From IMG/VR virus record IMGVR_UViG_3300020034_000021, positions 1-52,769 of that record: a stretch of 52,769 bases of DNA; one strand, 5' to 3'. Below the pieces are notes generated by a model that searched no databases, was not told where the DNA came from, and saw only the letters and a program-made list of their open reading frames with translations. The stretch's first letter is position 1. The number at the start of each line of letters is the position of its first letter. Below, in pieces: positions 1 through 8,637 of this stretch. The stretch comes from a virus. Position numbers and translations under genes: made by a program.

Positions 1-224
1 TGAGCACTGCTACAATAGCAGGGTCGGCCATTGTACCCAACGGACCTAATAAAATACTTACATCGTTCAATGCAGCACTAGTATTATTTTTCGCAAATTG
101 CACAAAGAATTGAACAACTCTGCCAAGTCGCAATAGTCCAGCGGGAAGCGTTGCTTGCTTCAAAATAACATCTGTTGTTACAGCGCCTTCAGTATTCAAC
201 GTCAAATCAAAAACAAAAAATGTT
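1..224. repeat. Left copy of the map-closing overlap
   Basis: These bases repeat 52545-52769. Positions 102-224 are identical to 52647-52769. Positions 1-101 differ at 36, 41, 56, 83, 92 and 101, and lack one A near position 12-13. The missing base would frameshift the tail-fibre gene that crosses here, while the right-hand copy keeps it open, so the first ~12 bases look like an assembly edge or strain variant rather than a functional repeat. The simplest reading is a circular contig or terminal redundancy; unique length is about 52,545 bp. Confidence 0.85.
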
Positions 225-1105
225 GGTGCAGTGACACGCCAATAGGTTCCGTCCCATCGCACTGTCGTACCAGCGGCACCGCCAATATCGCTAATGAGCT
301 TGGATTGTCCGACAGTAGAACCGCTACCGCGCGCTGCCCATGTAGATACAACGGTTGCAGGCTGTTTAGTTGCTAACGCTGTAACCATTGTTGCAGCAAA
401 ATCAGCATCGTCGGCTAACGAGTCAGCCAATTCCTTCAATGTATCAAGTGCACCCGGTGCACCATCAATTAGTGCAGTAATAGCCGCTTTAACAAACGCT
501 GTTGTTGCTAATTGTGTCGTATTTGTCGCGGCACTCGCAGTCGGCGCAGTTGGCGTACCTGTCAATGACGGCGATGCTAACGGCGCTTTCAACGCAAGTG
601 CCGCTACCATCGTCGTAACGAAATTAGCATCATCACCTAACGCTGCTGCTAATTCATTTAACGTATCGAGTGTTCCCGGCGCAGCAGCAACGACACTGGC
701 AATTTCAGCACGAACGAATGCTGTTGTTGCAATTTGCGTTGTATCAGTAGAAGCACTCGCAGTCGGCGCAATTGGTGTGCCTGTCAACGCAGGGGAAACT
801 AGCGGCGCTTTCAACGCTAATGCCGCTGTTGTTGCAGAATCATTTGCTTTTGTAGCTAATGCGGCTGTCGTGGCTGTTGCGCCGGCTTTCGTCGCTAGCG
901 CTGCTGTCGTAGCTGCGTCATCCGCCTTTGTTGCCAATCCTGCCGTCAACGCCGCGTCACTCGCCGCACCAATACCTGCCGCTGTAATGACAACAGCACC
1001 CGTCTGGCTATTAACAGACGTAACGTCACCGCCACCACCGCCACCAGTCGCAGCAGCGGGGCGACCTTTCGGTCGCAAATAAAACGGAAATTTTGGAAAT
1101 TGCAT
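1..1105 (-). CDS. Head/tail fibre protein, N-terminal part (continues at the right end of the window)
   Basis: Reading leftward from the ATG at 1105 the frame stays open to the window edge and continues at 52769-52292, giving about 452 residues once the circle is closed. The N-terminus is followed by a poly-Gly linker and a TSVNSQTGAVVIT stretch, then Ala/Thr-rich heptad-like 'AATTAALATKA' units. Two copies follow of the classic phage tail-fibre repeat (SPALTGTPxAPTA, then TTQxATTAFV, then GALDTLxELA). Such repeats build trimeric fibres. The gene lies directly downstream of the major capsid gene and upstream of the connector genes, not in the tail-tip cluster, so a head fibre is as likely as a tail fibre. 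No strong Shine-Dalgarno is visible at 1105; translation may be coupled to the 58-aa gene ending at 1116. Confidence 0.8.
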   Translation of the reverse strand, partial: MQFPKFPFYLRPKGRPAAATGGGGGGDVTSVNSQTGAVVITAAGIGAASDAALTAGLATKADDAATTAALATKAGATATTAALATKANDSATTAALALKAPLVSPALTGTPIAPTASASTDTTQIATTAFVRAEIASVVAAAPGTLDTLNELAAALGDDANFVTTMVAALALKAPLASPSLTGTPTAPTASAATNTTQLATTAFVKAAITALIDGAPGALDTLKELADSLADDADFAATMVTALATKQPATVVSTWAARGSGSTVGQSKLISDIGGAAGTTVRWDGTYWRVTAPTFFVFDLTLNTEGAVTTDVILKQATLPAGLLRLGRVVQFFVQFAKNNTSAALNDVSILLGPLGTMADPAIVAVL

Positions 1106-1115
1106 GACGTTCTGC

Positions 1116-1292
1116 TTATGCAGACGCCATTAAACCAGCGGCTTTTAGTTTCACTAACAGTGCATCAAACTGCACTTTTAGTGCTGCTACATCAGCCGCA
1201 GTAGCCGCAGCTTGTACTGGCATTTGTTTCGCAACGCCAGCTTTACCGGCAGTTGATCTAGCATTCGCTAATGTACGTGGGGCGCCTTTCAT
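1116..1292 (-). CDS. 58-aa Ala/Lys-rich helical protein between capsid and fibre genes
   Basis: This small frame starts at ATG 1292 with an AGGAG Shine-Dalgarno 7 nt upstream and ends in TAA at 1116-1118, just before the fibre gene start at 1105. It encodes 58 residues: a basic N-terminus (MKGAPRTLANARSTAGKAG), then an Ala-rich amphipathic helix with heptad spacing (ADVAALKVQFDALLVKLKAAG). I do not recognise a family. Its place between major capsid protein and fibre suggests a virion component such as a fibre anchor or capsid decoration peptide; that role is inference from position only. Confidence 0.65.
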   Translation of the reverse strand: MKGAPRTLANARSTAGKAGVAKQMPVQAAATAADVAALKVQFDALLVKLKAAGLMASA

Positions 1293-1381
1293 TGTCGCAA
1301 CTCCTAAGTTAAATATTTGCTTAACATCTCTCGCCGGAAATTCTCACGAATAAACCGGCAAGAGAGCAACCAACTTATCAG

Positions 1382-2407
1382 TTACGCTTTCGAAAGCAAA
1401 AACGCCATTGGTACCTGTTTACGCGCAACAATACGATTCCAGTGCGCGGCCAACGCAAGATCTGCGTTCACCGGACTAAATTCGGTTATTGCCGCGCCAG
1501 CTTCGATCCAATCGAAACCGAACGGATGCAGAATCAGCGTTCGACGTTCGCCGATTGATTCCTGACCGCCGCCTTGGCCAGCTTGTTCTACACGTTCAAC
1601 CCATACCGGATTCATAGGCGTTCCTTCGCCTAGTGCAAACTCATGACCTTCGACGCCACCAAAGCCAAACGCACCCGCGCCAAAGAATACCGACGTGTAG
1701 ACCGTTGATAGACCGCTGCCCGTCTTGGGCATATTGTCGTCAACAATGACACGCTTGCCGCGATAGAACTTAACCGGGAAACCCTGACTGTCAGGAATTA
1801 CGTCAATTAAATCGTTTTTCTCCATTCGCGCGAGAACTTGCGAATGCACGGCAATGGCAACAAAGGAACCTGCGGCGTCTCCCATCGTGAATTCGGCGTC
1901 AATGGTCGATTCGGCAGTAAAAATGCCATCGCTCACCGCAGAAATGTTCACAATCATGTCGCCGCCGTCGTTCGCCAGATTGTCGGCATAGATACCAGCA
2001 ACTGTGGCAATCAAACGACGTTGGTCACGACGCTGCCAATAAACACCAAACCGATTACGAATGCGCTGCATTGGGCTAGAACCGGCTAACTCCGCCACAA
2101 GATCCATTGCGGAATACGACTGGTTAACGAAACACTTCCGATAGTGCATCGTCGCAGAACCCAGCTTATTTGGTACGGCAAAGTCAGCCGGATCATCGTT
2201 CGATTGATTCTCTTCAATCGTCGGATCAAGGTCCAGCCAAAACGGGATGGTGCCCGTTATGCCGCCAGCACGCGCAATGGTGTCAAATAGCGCATTGCGG
2301 GCAATGACGCCAGACGAAAAGAACTGAGTAGTTTCAGGAAGGTTCAGCGCAGTGTAACTACGGTAAACCGTAGGGACGACAGCATCCGTAAGACGTACAA
2401 CAGCCAT
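1382..2407 (-). CDS. Major capsid protein
   Basis: 341 residues, beginning MAVVRLTDAVVPTVYRSY. The segment with 'GGITGTIPFWLDLD' near residues 49-62 and the following conserved block with 'VNQSYSAMDLVAELAGSSPM' resemble the HK97-fold coat proteins of siphoviruses that use DUF4055 portals. The N-terminus lacks a long delta domain, and a separate scaffold gene sits just upstream (2423-3136), consistent with scaffold-assisted assembly. An RBS (GAGGATAACCCCA) precedes the ATG at 2407. Gene order portal, MuF-like, scaffold, this gene is the standard head module, which is the strongest support. Confidence 0.88.
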   Translation of the reverse strand: MAVVRLTDAVVPTVYRSYTALNLPETTQFFSSGVIARNALFDTIARAGGITGTIPFWLDLDPTIEENQSNDDPADFAVPNKLGSATMHYRKCFVNQSYSAMDLVAELAGSSPMQRIRNRFGVYWQRRDQRRLIATVAGIYADNLANDGGDMIVNISAVSDGIFTAESTIDAEFTMGDAAGSFVAIAVHSQVLARMEKNDLIDVIPDSQGFPVKFYRGKRVIVDDNMPKTGSGLSTVYTSVFFGAGAFGFGGVEGHEFALGEGTPMNPVWVERVEQAGQGGGQESIGERRTLILHPFGFDWIEAGAAITEFSPVNADLALAAHWNRIVARKQVPMAFLLSKA

Positions 2408-2422
2408 TGGGGTTATCCTCTA

Positions 2423-3136
2423 TCAAGCCACCGGGAACATTTCATTGAACTTGGTTGGGTTCGTATTAAATAACGCAACCCGCTCTTGTTCACTGTATTC
2501 ACTGGCTTTCTTAGAGGCACCGCCCCCGTGATTGCCGCCCGATCCACCGGACCCGGACGCTTTGCTACCGATCAAAATATCCTCAAATTCCTTATTGTCA
2601 AGTGTCTCCTTTTTCAAATCAGCCAAAGTCAAGGCCGACGCCTTTCCATCCTTGTCGCGCACACGAACAATCGGCATGTCGCCGTCATAATCAATATACA
2701 CACGTTCCGCTAACAAACGTGCATCGCGTTGCGGCTTCAAAAAGATTTCAGCGGCCATTGCATCAACTGCACCTTGTACCATGACTTTTTCAAGCTGTGC
2801 CTTTAACTTCGCAACAACCTCATCAGAATCCTTCTTAGCTTTTGCAAGCTTATCTGACCAACTCTTTTCAATGTTAGTCAAATCTTCAGTCTTGTGTCGA
2901 TCACCGGGCGGCAAAGCTTTCAATTCATCAATTTGTGCTTGCAATTCCTTTGCTTTCTTTTCAGCTTCATTCGCCCGTGCTTGTTCACGTTCCTTTCCAC
3001 GTCGCAACTCTGCCGCAATTTCAACATCATCAATATCCAGCTTGTAATTATCACCATCGGTAATATACAAACTCTTCGCAGCTTCGTCCTCAAGCTTTTC
3101 CCATTCCTCTTTCGTCAACTTCAATTTACGCTTCAT
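2423..3136 (-). CDS. Scaffolding protein (phage minor structural GP20-like)
   Basis: About 237 residues from the ATG at 3136 (MKRKLKLTKEEWEKLEDEAA). An upstream ATG at 3163 in the same frame has no ribosome binding site and would overlap the leader, so I prefer 3136. Residues ~40-140 are a long charged coiled coil (repeats of E/K/A), followed by a compact region with 'FLKPQRDARLLAERVYIDYDGD' character split by loops, and a Gly/Ser-rich linker (GSGGSGGNHGGG) before a short basic-aromatic tail. This is the layout of internal scaffolds that bind the capsid protein through the C-terminus. It lies immediately upstream of the major capsid gene. Confidence 0.8.
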   Translation of the reverse strand: MKRKLKLTKEEWEKLEDEAAKSLYITDGDNYKLDIDDVEIAAELRRGKEREQARANEAEKKAKELQAQIDELKALPPGDRHKTEDLTNIEKSWSDKLAKAKKDSDEVVAKLKAQLEKVMVQGAVDAMAAEIFLKPQRDARLLAERVYIDYDGDMPIVRVRDKDGKASALTLADLKKETLDNKEFEDILIGSKASGSGGSGGNHGGGASKKASEYSEQERVALFNTNPTKFNEMFPVA

Positions 3137-3178
3137 AATAGCACCGCTAAAAAAGTCACGCACCGCATGACTGTGAAT

Positions 3179-4177
3179 TTACCCTGTGATAATCGTCTCA
3201 GCAGAGTCCTTAAACTGTTCTGTCGTAATCGCTTTCTTAAATGCAAAATTTTGCATCTTTTCTGGCTGTCGCTTGATCCATCTATTAAATGTATCCTTGA
3301 TTTCAACATCGCCGCCACGATACGGAATAATCATGCTTCTGCATCTAATGTGGGCAGGCGGATACGGCCCTGTGCCATGCTTGTAAATTTTCTGATTACG
3401 ACCGCGACAAATATCTGTTGTGCCGCTATCAATGACACTAACCCATCGATATTGACCAAACAATGCTGATTGTACACTGGCAGAAACAATCGCTTCGATA
3501 TGCTGAATCGCCGTTGATAACACAGCGTCAGCTTGATTTGTTACCTTCTCTATTTGCTTTTTCGCTTCGGCAATTGTTGTAGAAACGCTCCAGCTATTCG
3601 AATAGCCTTTGCGTATTGTATTTTCCATTGATAGCTGTGCAGAAGCACCGAATGACTTAAGAAAAGGATTTAGTAATGCACCGTTAGCGGCAATCGGTTC
3701 GCTTTGAATGTTTGCCCACAATTTATCTGAGCCAGTTGCAATCGCCGCTAGACCAAAGAGCGCAATGAAATTGTTCTTTTTGTTTTCGGCTTCAATGAAG
3801 GTTGACGCCTGTTTGTCAGTCGGAATAAAATGCGGTTCATCTTCTTCTAATTCGACAAAACTAGAGACATTGACAATGCGATTGACCGTCAATGATGCGT
3901 GCATGAAGTCATTTAATTGCTTGAATATCTTTTCCAAATAGCTGCTATAGACTTTTCGCTGTGAGGCGCGCAACGTCGCTACTAGCACATTCAATTGTGC
4001 CTTCGTCAGTGCATCTAAACTCTTTGCATCAACGCGAAATAGCAACTTACGGAACTCGAAATACACTTCTTGTGCGACCGCTCTGAATTCCGCACTTTGA
4101 TGCGCCTTAACTGCTTCGACATACAATTGCAGTCGAATAGCAATATTGAACAGGCGTTGCGAGTCGCGTAGGCTCAT
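3179..4177 (-). CDS. Minor head protein, Mu gpF / SPP1 gp7-like
   Basis: 332 residues. The C-terminal third carries the MuF-type head morphogenesis signature: 'YRWVSVIDSGTTDICRGR' followed by a short loop and 'GPYPPAHIRCRSMIIPY', with conserved Asp, Cys and the H-x-x-C-R ending. The N-terminal part is helical and family-variable. Such proteins bind the portal and enter or decorate the prohead. The start ATG at 4177 overlaps the TGA of the gene at 4174-4437 (ATGA), implying coupled translation with the portal cluster. Confidence 0.85.
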   Translation of the reverse strand: MSLRDSQRLFNIAIRLQLYVEAVKAHQSAEFRAVAQEVYFEFRKLLFRVDAKSLDALTKAQLNVLVATLRASQRKVYSSYLEKIFKQLNDFMHASLTVNRIVNVSSFVELEEDEPHFIPTDKQASTFIEAENKKNNFIALFGLAAIATGSDKLWANIQSEPIAANGALLNPFLKSFGASAQLSMENTIRKGYSNSWSVSTTIAEAKKQIEKVTNQADAVLSTAIQHIEAIVSASVQSALFGQYRWVSVIDSGTTDICRGRNQKIYKHGTGPYPPAHIRCRSMIIPYRGGDVEIKDTFNRWIKRQPEKMQNFAFKKAITTEQFKDSAETIITG

Positions 4178-4437
4178 TTTAATTTTCTCAAAGTTATTTT
4201 TGTAATTTCAAGTTGCAAGTAAGCAAACTGTTCTTCCCATTTAAGACCAGCTAAAAACGTACTAGTATCAATTTCATCATTCGATCTATCAATCAAAATT
4301 ACATACATTCCATCCGGTTTTATTTCGCCTTTTTCAATATCGTCAATTATCAATTGTAATACTTCAAGCGGTTTTGCTTGTGTATTGTCACTCATTGCAT
4401 TTAAGCGACGTTTTGTTATTTGATCTATAGCGCTCAT
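4174..4437 (-). CDS. Small head-module protein of unknown function
   Basis: 87 residues between portal and MuF-like genes, with ATGA overlaps at both ends (4434-4437 and 4174-4177), so it is clearly part of the operon. The centre contains 'DIEKGEIKPDGMYVILIDR', an alpha/beta pattern, and the C-terminus is basic. An alternative start at residue 15 (MSDNTQ) is possible. I do not recognise the family. Confidence 0.75.
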   Translation of the reverse strand: MSAIDQITKRRLNAMSDNTQAKPLEVLQLIIDDIEKGEIKPDGMYVILIDRSNDEIDTSTFLAGLKWEEQFAYLQLEITKITLRKLK

Positions 4438-5972
4438 GCCGCAGGCTCATCTAGCGTGTTATCGGCTACCGCCTTGGTGGTAGCACCAATTTCCAGCGCC
4501 GCGTCTGCAATCGCCTTAGATTGGTCCTTATCGATTTCTGCCTTGGCTTCTTCGTCCGTTTGCGACGTGCGACCGGCCTTACGTTGAATGTTGCGCATTT
4601 CCGTCCATGACAGTGCGCCGTCTTGCCAGCTCTTGACAACTAGGGCAATTTCTTCGCCGCTCATACGCGATAATTCAAAATCGGTATTCAATTCAAATTT
4701 GATATCGGTTTCAGGTACGTTCATAAACGCAGCACACCATTCCAATGCCCATTGCATAGCAACGGAAACGTTTTTAGCAACTGCTGCTAGAATGGATTCT
4801 TCGGCGGCATTCTCCATGCCGGCCTCTGTGGCGGTACGTTGTACCGTCTTCTGTTCAACAATCTTTGCGCCTAATGCGACCATTTGCCGCTCTTTCGCTT
4901 CCATGCCTTCCTTCGCTGCTGTATTGGGTTCAACTTGAATTAATTCAGCTTTAGCACCGATAGGCAACGGCAAGCCAATGCGCGATCCAAACGGCACCTT
5001 TTTATTTAAAATGGCGTTATACCATTCTGCTGTCAAACCACTAACGACTAGCATGGGTTGACCGACTACATAAATCATTTCTTCGTAGTCAGCGCTGTTG
5101 CAGTAGTGACCAATATTGACGTTGACTAAATCCTCTAGCGGCGCAGGATCAATTGACGCTTCATTATTCTTTGAGCCAACAAATGTGAATGGAATAGAAT
5201 CTAATGGTTTTCCGGCACCATCTTTAGGAAAATAAGGCGCACCAAACTTTTCAAAGTCAGTGCCTTTTGGATCTTTCGCGCGCCACAATTGCACGCTATA
5301 AACATTACTTTCACTCAAACGCAATTCGCGATATTGTGTAGCGTCCTGTGTTTCGAAACCGTCATCTTGTACCGTATAAGTTTCAACTAAGACAACTAGA
5401 CACAAGACCTTTTTAGAACCAAGAACTTTTTCACGCCAATTAATGACATTCTTCGGACCATAGATTGTGATAGTCGGTTGAACGTTACCGTTGGCTAACT
5501 CTGCTTTACTGGCAGCGCGATCAACTGGCGGATAGTCGATAAAAATGCCGCAACGGCCAAATGAGCCGGCGTACCATTCTGCTTCGCGTGAAAGTTGCTC
5601 TGCGCCGATACCGCTACCGTTGCTGTTCGTAACGACATTTTCTAATGCCGCTGGCACTTCAATAACTGGCGCGCGAATAAAAATTTGACCTTGTAGGCCG
5701 AGCGCCGTGCGTTGTGTGACGTTGTAAAAAATTGCACGTTGTATATAAGATCGATAACGCGCTAGATTATCGGTTGATGTATTCGCCGGATCAGGCATTG
5801 GCAAGTAAACAGTTTGTTTACTCTTAACTGCTTCTGCGCCTTTTAAACAGTCGTCAATTTTATCATAGGCATAAAATCGATCTGTTAATTCCGTGCGCTT
5901 AAAACTGATACCAACATTCGGAAGTGTAATAGCAATTCCAGTACCTTGTTCAGTAACAAAAGAAGCAGCCAT
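4434..5972 (-). CDS. Portal protein (DUF4055 type)
   Basis: 512 residues. The N-terminal half has features typical of DUF4055 portals: 'RYRSYIQRAIFYNVTQRT' followed by 'LGLQGQIFIRAPVIEVP', then a 'WYAGSFGRCGIFIDYP' segment, and the middle 'PFTFVGSKNNEASIDPAPLEDL'. The later helical region (AAEESILAAVAKNVSVAMQW) matches the stem/wing part of the dodecameric ring. It sits right after the terminase large subunit (12-bp gap), the usual place for the portal through which DNA is packaged. Confidence 0.9.
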   Translation of the reverse strand: MAASFVTEQGTGIAITLPNVGISFKRTELTDRFYAYDKIDDCLKGAEAVKSKQTVYLPMPDPANTSTDNLARYRSYIQRAIFYNVTQRTALGLQGQIFIRAPVIEVPAALENVVTNSNGSGIGAEQLSREAEWYAGSFGRCGIFIDYPPVDRAASKAELANGNVQPTITIYGPKNVINWREKVLGSKKVLCLVVLVETYTVQDDGFETQDATQYRELRLSESNVYSVQLWRAKDPKGTDFEKFGAPYFPKDGAGKPLDSIPFTFVGSKNNEASIDPAPLEDLVNVNIGHYCNSADYEEMIYVVGQPMLVVSGLTAEWYNAILNKKVPFGSRIGLPLPIGAKAELIQVEPNTAAKEGMEAKERQMVALGAKIVEQKTVQRTATEAGMENAAEESILAAVAKNVSVAMQWALEWCAAFMNVPETDIKFELNTDFELSRMSGEEIALVVKSWQDGALSWTEMRNIQRKAGRTSQTDEEAKAEIDKDQSKAIADAALEIGATTKAVADNTLDEPAA

Positions 5973-5984
5973 AATATTTTCACT

Positions 5985-7505
5985 CTACACAAAACTTAAG
6001 TCGATACTACTAACTAACGAATTATTGCCAGCTAGTAATCTGTATTTGATAACGTCAAACGTATGCTTTTCATAATTGCGGTCTACTTCGTCAGGTTTCT
6101 CTTCGTCGCGTGGTATCGGCGGAAGTAATTCAATCGTGGCCGGACAACGGCGCGTCACATAAAACGCTTTACCTTCACGGCGCAATGCAGCTTCCAATCG
6201 ATCCCGCAATACTTGCAAACCCATCGCATTAGATCCCGGCGACTTATCAGATTCAGTCCAGCCAATACCTTTAACGCGCATCTTGGCTTCAATCGTCTCA
6301 ACACTCACGTCATTGACGTTGCGAATCTGATTATCTGCCGGCCCTGCCTTCGGCTGTGTCTTGAATATACCCAAACGAATAAAATTGATTTCGCGTTCGC
6401 GAATACCTTCAGCAATCACCGTCGGCGACAATTTCAAACCTTTGTTCGTACCAATTTCGCGTGTGCCATACCATTCGGCTACTTGAATCAATGAACCTGC
6501 GACCGGACAAAAAATACTGCCATCAGGCATCGTCACTTCTTCGCCGTTAGCTTCTGCAAACCATGCGACTTGAAACGGTTCTGTTGATCCCCAATCGAAC
6601 CCTCGATCAATTCGCCAATTAGCAGGAATGGGAAAATCAGTAGGTAAGATATGAACGTTATCATCCCAAAGATCGTCAATAGCGCCACCAGCAGTGACAT
6701 TCCAATCACCATACAACCACGCACGACGCAAATTCGGATCGGTAATTGACTCCAATCCGGCAATGTATTCCGGTGACAAAAACGTATTCTCGCGCCAACT
6801 TCCAAAAATGTGTACATGTGTTTTAGTAACTAATTCGTCTTTCTGCGTTCGTGGATTGAATACTTCGTACGTCTTGCGAACAACTTCGCCCGGTTCTGAA
6901 CCATCAATCAAATTTCGCTTAACCCAATTTCGACCAACGCCACTAGGATTCGTCGTACTAAATACTTCAAGCGGAATTTCAGGTAATGGATGTTTCGGAT
7001 CAGGACTATTCAACTCAGGAAGAAATGACGAGCGGTTAATACTCATCATCTTAAAATACAAATCCCCTGTCGGAAACTTCGTTAACTCATTCCATCCTAA
7101 AAATGGAATTGACCAACCATGAAACCCTTCATAATCAGAAATGCGTTTGACGTGGCGAAACATCAACTCTTCGCCAGTCGGCCAAACCCATTTGTATTCC
7201 TGTGCACTCGATAAAAAATGTGCGCCGTCGCCAAACTTCGTAAAGAACCGTTCCGATTGTGCAACTAGATCAGAAAGATTCTTAAATTCACGATCAAATA
7301 TAATTCCTCGCCAAAATGCACCGTAGCCAATGCCGACGCGCCTTCGGTAGCGCATCAATTGCGCTAATGTTTTTGCAGCACCGCGCGCTCCATGATACAA
7401 CGTTGAATGACAGCGACTATCAAGCGCAATCGTTTGTGATCCCGGTAACGGTTCCCATACGACATTGATTAAATCCTGCTTACGTACTGCGGACACTGGC
7501 AACAA
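5985..7505 (-). CDS. terL: Terminase large subunit
   Basis: 506 residues. The ATPase motor has a Walker A-like loop YHGARGAAKT (about residues 37-46) and a Walker B-type segment ending in 'WSIPFLGWNEL' with the acidic residue before the helix, followed by 'LEVFSTTNPSGVGRNWVK' as the coupling motif. The C-terminal nuclease half has 'WRIDRGFDWGSTEPF', an RNase H-like first metal-binding Asp strand. It translocates DNA into the prohead and cuts it. The start overlaps the small-subunit gene end by 26 bp. Confidence 0.93.
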   Translation of the reverse strand: MLPVSAVRKQDLINVVWEPLPGSQTIALDSRCHSTLYHGARGAAKTLAQLMRYRRRVGIGYGAFWRGIIFDREFKNLSDLVAQSERFFTKFGDGAHFLSSAQEYKWVWPTGEELMFRHVKRISDYEGFHGWSIPFLGWNELTKFPTGDLYFKMMSINRSSFLPELNSPDPKHPLPEIPLEVFSTTNPSGVGRNWVKRNLIDGSEPGEVVRKTYEVFNPRTQKDELVTKTHVHIFGSWRENTFLSPEYIAGLESITDPNLRRAWLYGDWNVTAGGAIDDLWDDNVHILPTDFPIPANWRIDRGFDWGSTEPFQVAWFAEANGEEVTMPDGSIFCPVAGSLIQVAEWYGTREIGTNKGLKLSPTVIAEGIREREINFIRLGIFKTQPKAGPADNQIRNVNDVSVETIEAKMRVKGIGWTESDKSPGSNAMGLQVLRDRLEAALRREGKAFYVTRRCPATIELLPPIPRDEEKPDEVDRNYEKHTFDVIKYRLLAGNNSLVSSIDLSFV

Positions 7506-7962
7506 CCTTTTCGCGCAATTGGTTTTGTTGCTCTAATGCTCGCTTTTCCCAATTTTCATCGCTGCCATGATCCGGCACCAGCATTACATTATTTTGAATA
7601 TTGACAATGTTGCCTGTCTCCTTTGGGTAGTAGTCCATGATTTTCAAATGCATATCAAAATACTTTGCCGCTGCTGCCGGATCAGTCTTCTTTAGTATTT
7701 TATGAGTTTCAAGCGCTTCACGTGCTAAGTCGGCTTTTGTTGGCAAGAATGCAAACTCGCCTTTTTCTTCTTTTAATAACCTTTGATGTTCAATAACAAC
7801 GGGATCGCTAACCCATTCCATAGAAGCACGAAATGCACCATTAGTATCTAATCCAAATATCTCTAACGCAACTTTGAATGCATCATAAGGATTTTTAAGC
7901 AACCCTTCGGCGAACTGCAACTTGCGTTCATCAACGATGACAAATGGCGATAACAGTTTCAT
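7480..7962 (-). CDS. Terminase small subunit (probable)
   Basis: 160 residues directly upstream of TerL and overlapping it. The N-terminal part reads as a helix-turn-helix of the TerS type ('QFAEGLLKNPYDAFKVALEIF' split around Pro, then 'GAFRASMEWVSDPVV'). A helical oligomerisation segment with 'LAREALETHKILKKTDPAAAAKY' style residues follows, and then a disordered tail. These proteins recognise the packaging site and recruit TerL. Identity rests on position plus this layout, not on a diagnostic motif. Its start lies inside the Rz1 reading frame. Confidence 0.7.
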   Translation of the reverse strand: MKLLSPFVIVDERKLQFAEGLLKNPYDAFKVALEIFGLDTNGAFRASMEWVSDPVVIEHQRLLKEEKGEFAFLPTKADLAREALETHKILKKTDPAAAAKYFDMHLKIMDYYPKETGNIVNIQNNVMLVPDHGSDENWEKRALEQQNQLREKVVASVRST

Positions 7963-8152
7963 TGAAAGTTAAAATTTGCTTTGCGGTTTCCGGTGTCAAT
8001 ACGTCATCTTTGCTAATCAAAATCGGTTTAGCCCATTGACAGCTTGTATCAATGATCTCGCGTGTACTTGTCGCGCAACTGCTTACTAATAGCAGCATCA
8101 TCAAGCTTGTTAATATCTGTCGTAATTTCGTTGGCGTCGGCGATTTTTGCAT
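7931..8152 (-). CDS. Rz1-like outer-membrane spanin lipoprotein
   Basis: 73 residues from ATG 8152, chosen because AGAGG lies 8 nt upstream; the longer open frame back to 8242 is just read-through inside the Rz gene. A basic N-terminus and hydrophobic run lead to the lipobox LLVSSC (Cys26), predicting signal peptidase II cleavage and outer-membrane anchoring. Most of the frame is nested out of phase in the inner-membrane spanin gene 8049-8285. The periplasmic part is short and not clearly Pro-rich. Together with Rz it would fuse the inner and outer membranes at the last lysis step. Confidence 0.82.
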   Translation of the reverse strand: MQKSPTPTKLRQILTSLMMLLLVSSCATSTREIIDTSCQWAKPILISKDDVLTPETAKQILTFNETVIAICHR

Positions 8153-8285
8153 TGGCTTGCCTCTGTGCTTCGACTCTGCGCGCTTCGTCTTTCGCTTTGC
8201 CTGTGCTGCGACCTTTGAAATAGACGCCAATAATGCCCACAATTATTGTAACGCCTGCGATTAGGTATCCGTATAAAGCTGTCAT
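8049..8285 (-). CDS. Rz-like inner-membrane spanin
   Basis: 78 residues: an N-terminal transmembrane helix (about residues 4-23, LYGYLIAGVTIIVGIIGVYF) then a charged periplasmic coiled coil rich in Ala, Arg, Glu and Lys. This is the i-spanin architecture. Its ATG overlaps the endolysin stop (ATGA at 8282-8285), and the Rz1-like gene is embedded in its 3' half in another frame, the arrangement of lambda Rz/Rz1. Confidence 0.85.
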   Translation of the reverse strand: MTALYGYLIAGVTIIVGIIGVYFKGRSTGKAKDEARRVEAQRQANAKIADANEITTDINKLDDAAISKQLRDKYTRDH

Positions 8286-8629
8286 TTGACACCATCGCGT
8301 TCAGTTGAATAATGGTTTCCGTCTGGCTTTGTGAAGTCTCCTCCCCAACGGCAAAACGGATGCATAGATTTCCATTTGGTACCGATTGTCTTATGTGCTC
8401 TTGAATCAACTTGATACTCGCCATTGATGTACAAATCAAAATCAGCGGCTAATCCAACCAAGTGCAAGGAATTGGAAATGCCTGAACCACTCACTGCATT
8501 TGCATTTGCCTGCGCTTTGCTTCTAACGACTTCGCCGAAAGCGACTTCATAACCGGGCTGTTCAAAAATCCACACGCCTAGTTGACAAATCAACCGGCTA
8601 AACAAACAACGTTGCTCGCGTAATGTCAT
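8282..8629 (-). CDS. Endolysin, L-alanyl-D-glutamate peptidase (peptidase M15 family)
   Basis: 115 residues. The zinc site of M15/VanY-type peptidases is visible: S-x-H-x3-G-x-A-x-D as SLHLVGLAAD (His56, Asp63) and a second His in 'DGNHYS' (His106). The length matches compact T5-type endolysins that cut the L-Ala-D-Glu bond of peptidoglycan. No signal peptide is seen, so export depends on the holin. The start ATG 8629 is the only one available, because an in-frame TAA lies 7 codons upstream. It has no Shine-Dalgarno and stands only 8 nt from a strong hairpin (8638-8677). Confidence 0.88.
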   Translation of the reverse strand: MTLREQRCLFSRLICQLGVWIFEQPGYEVAFGEVVRSKAQANANAVSGSGISNSLHLVGLAADFDLYINGEYQVDSRAHKTIGTKWKSMHPFCRWGGDFTKPDGNHYSTERDGVK

Positions 8630-8637
8630 CTGAAAAC

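Noticed and set aside
294-1082. 262-aa Ala/Val-rich rightward frame
   Set aside because: It is the antisense shadow of the repetitive Ala/Thr-rich fibre gene; no RBS and composition forced by the repeats.
2894-3469. 191-aa rightward frame across scaffold and MuF-like genes
   Set aside because: Spans two well-supported leftward genes and has no signals of its own.
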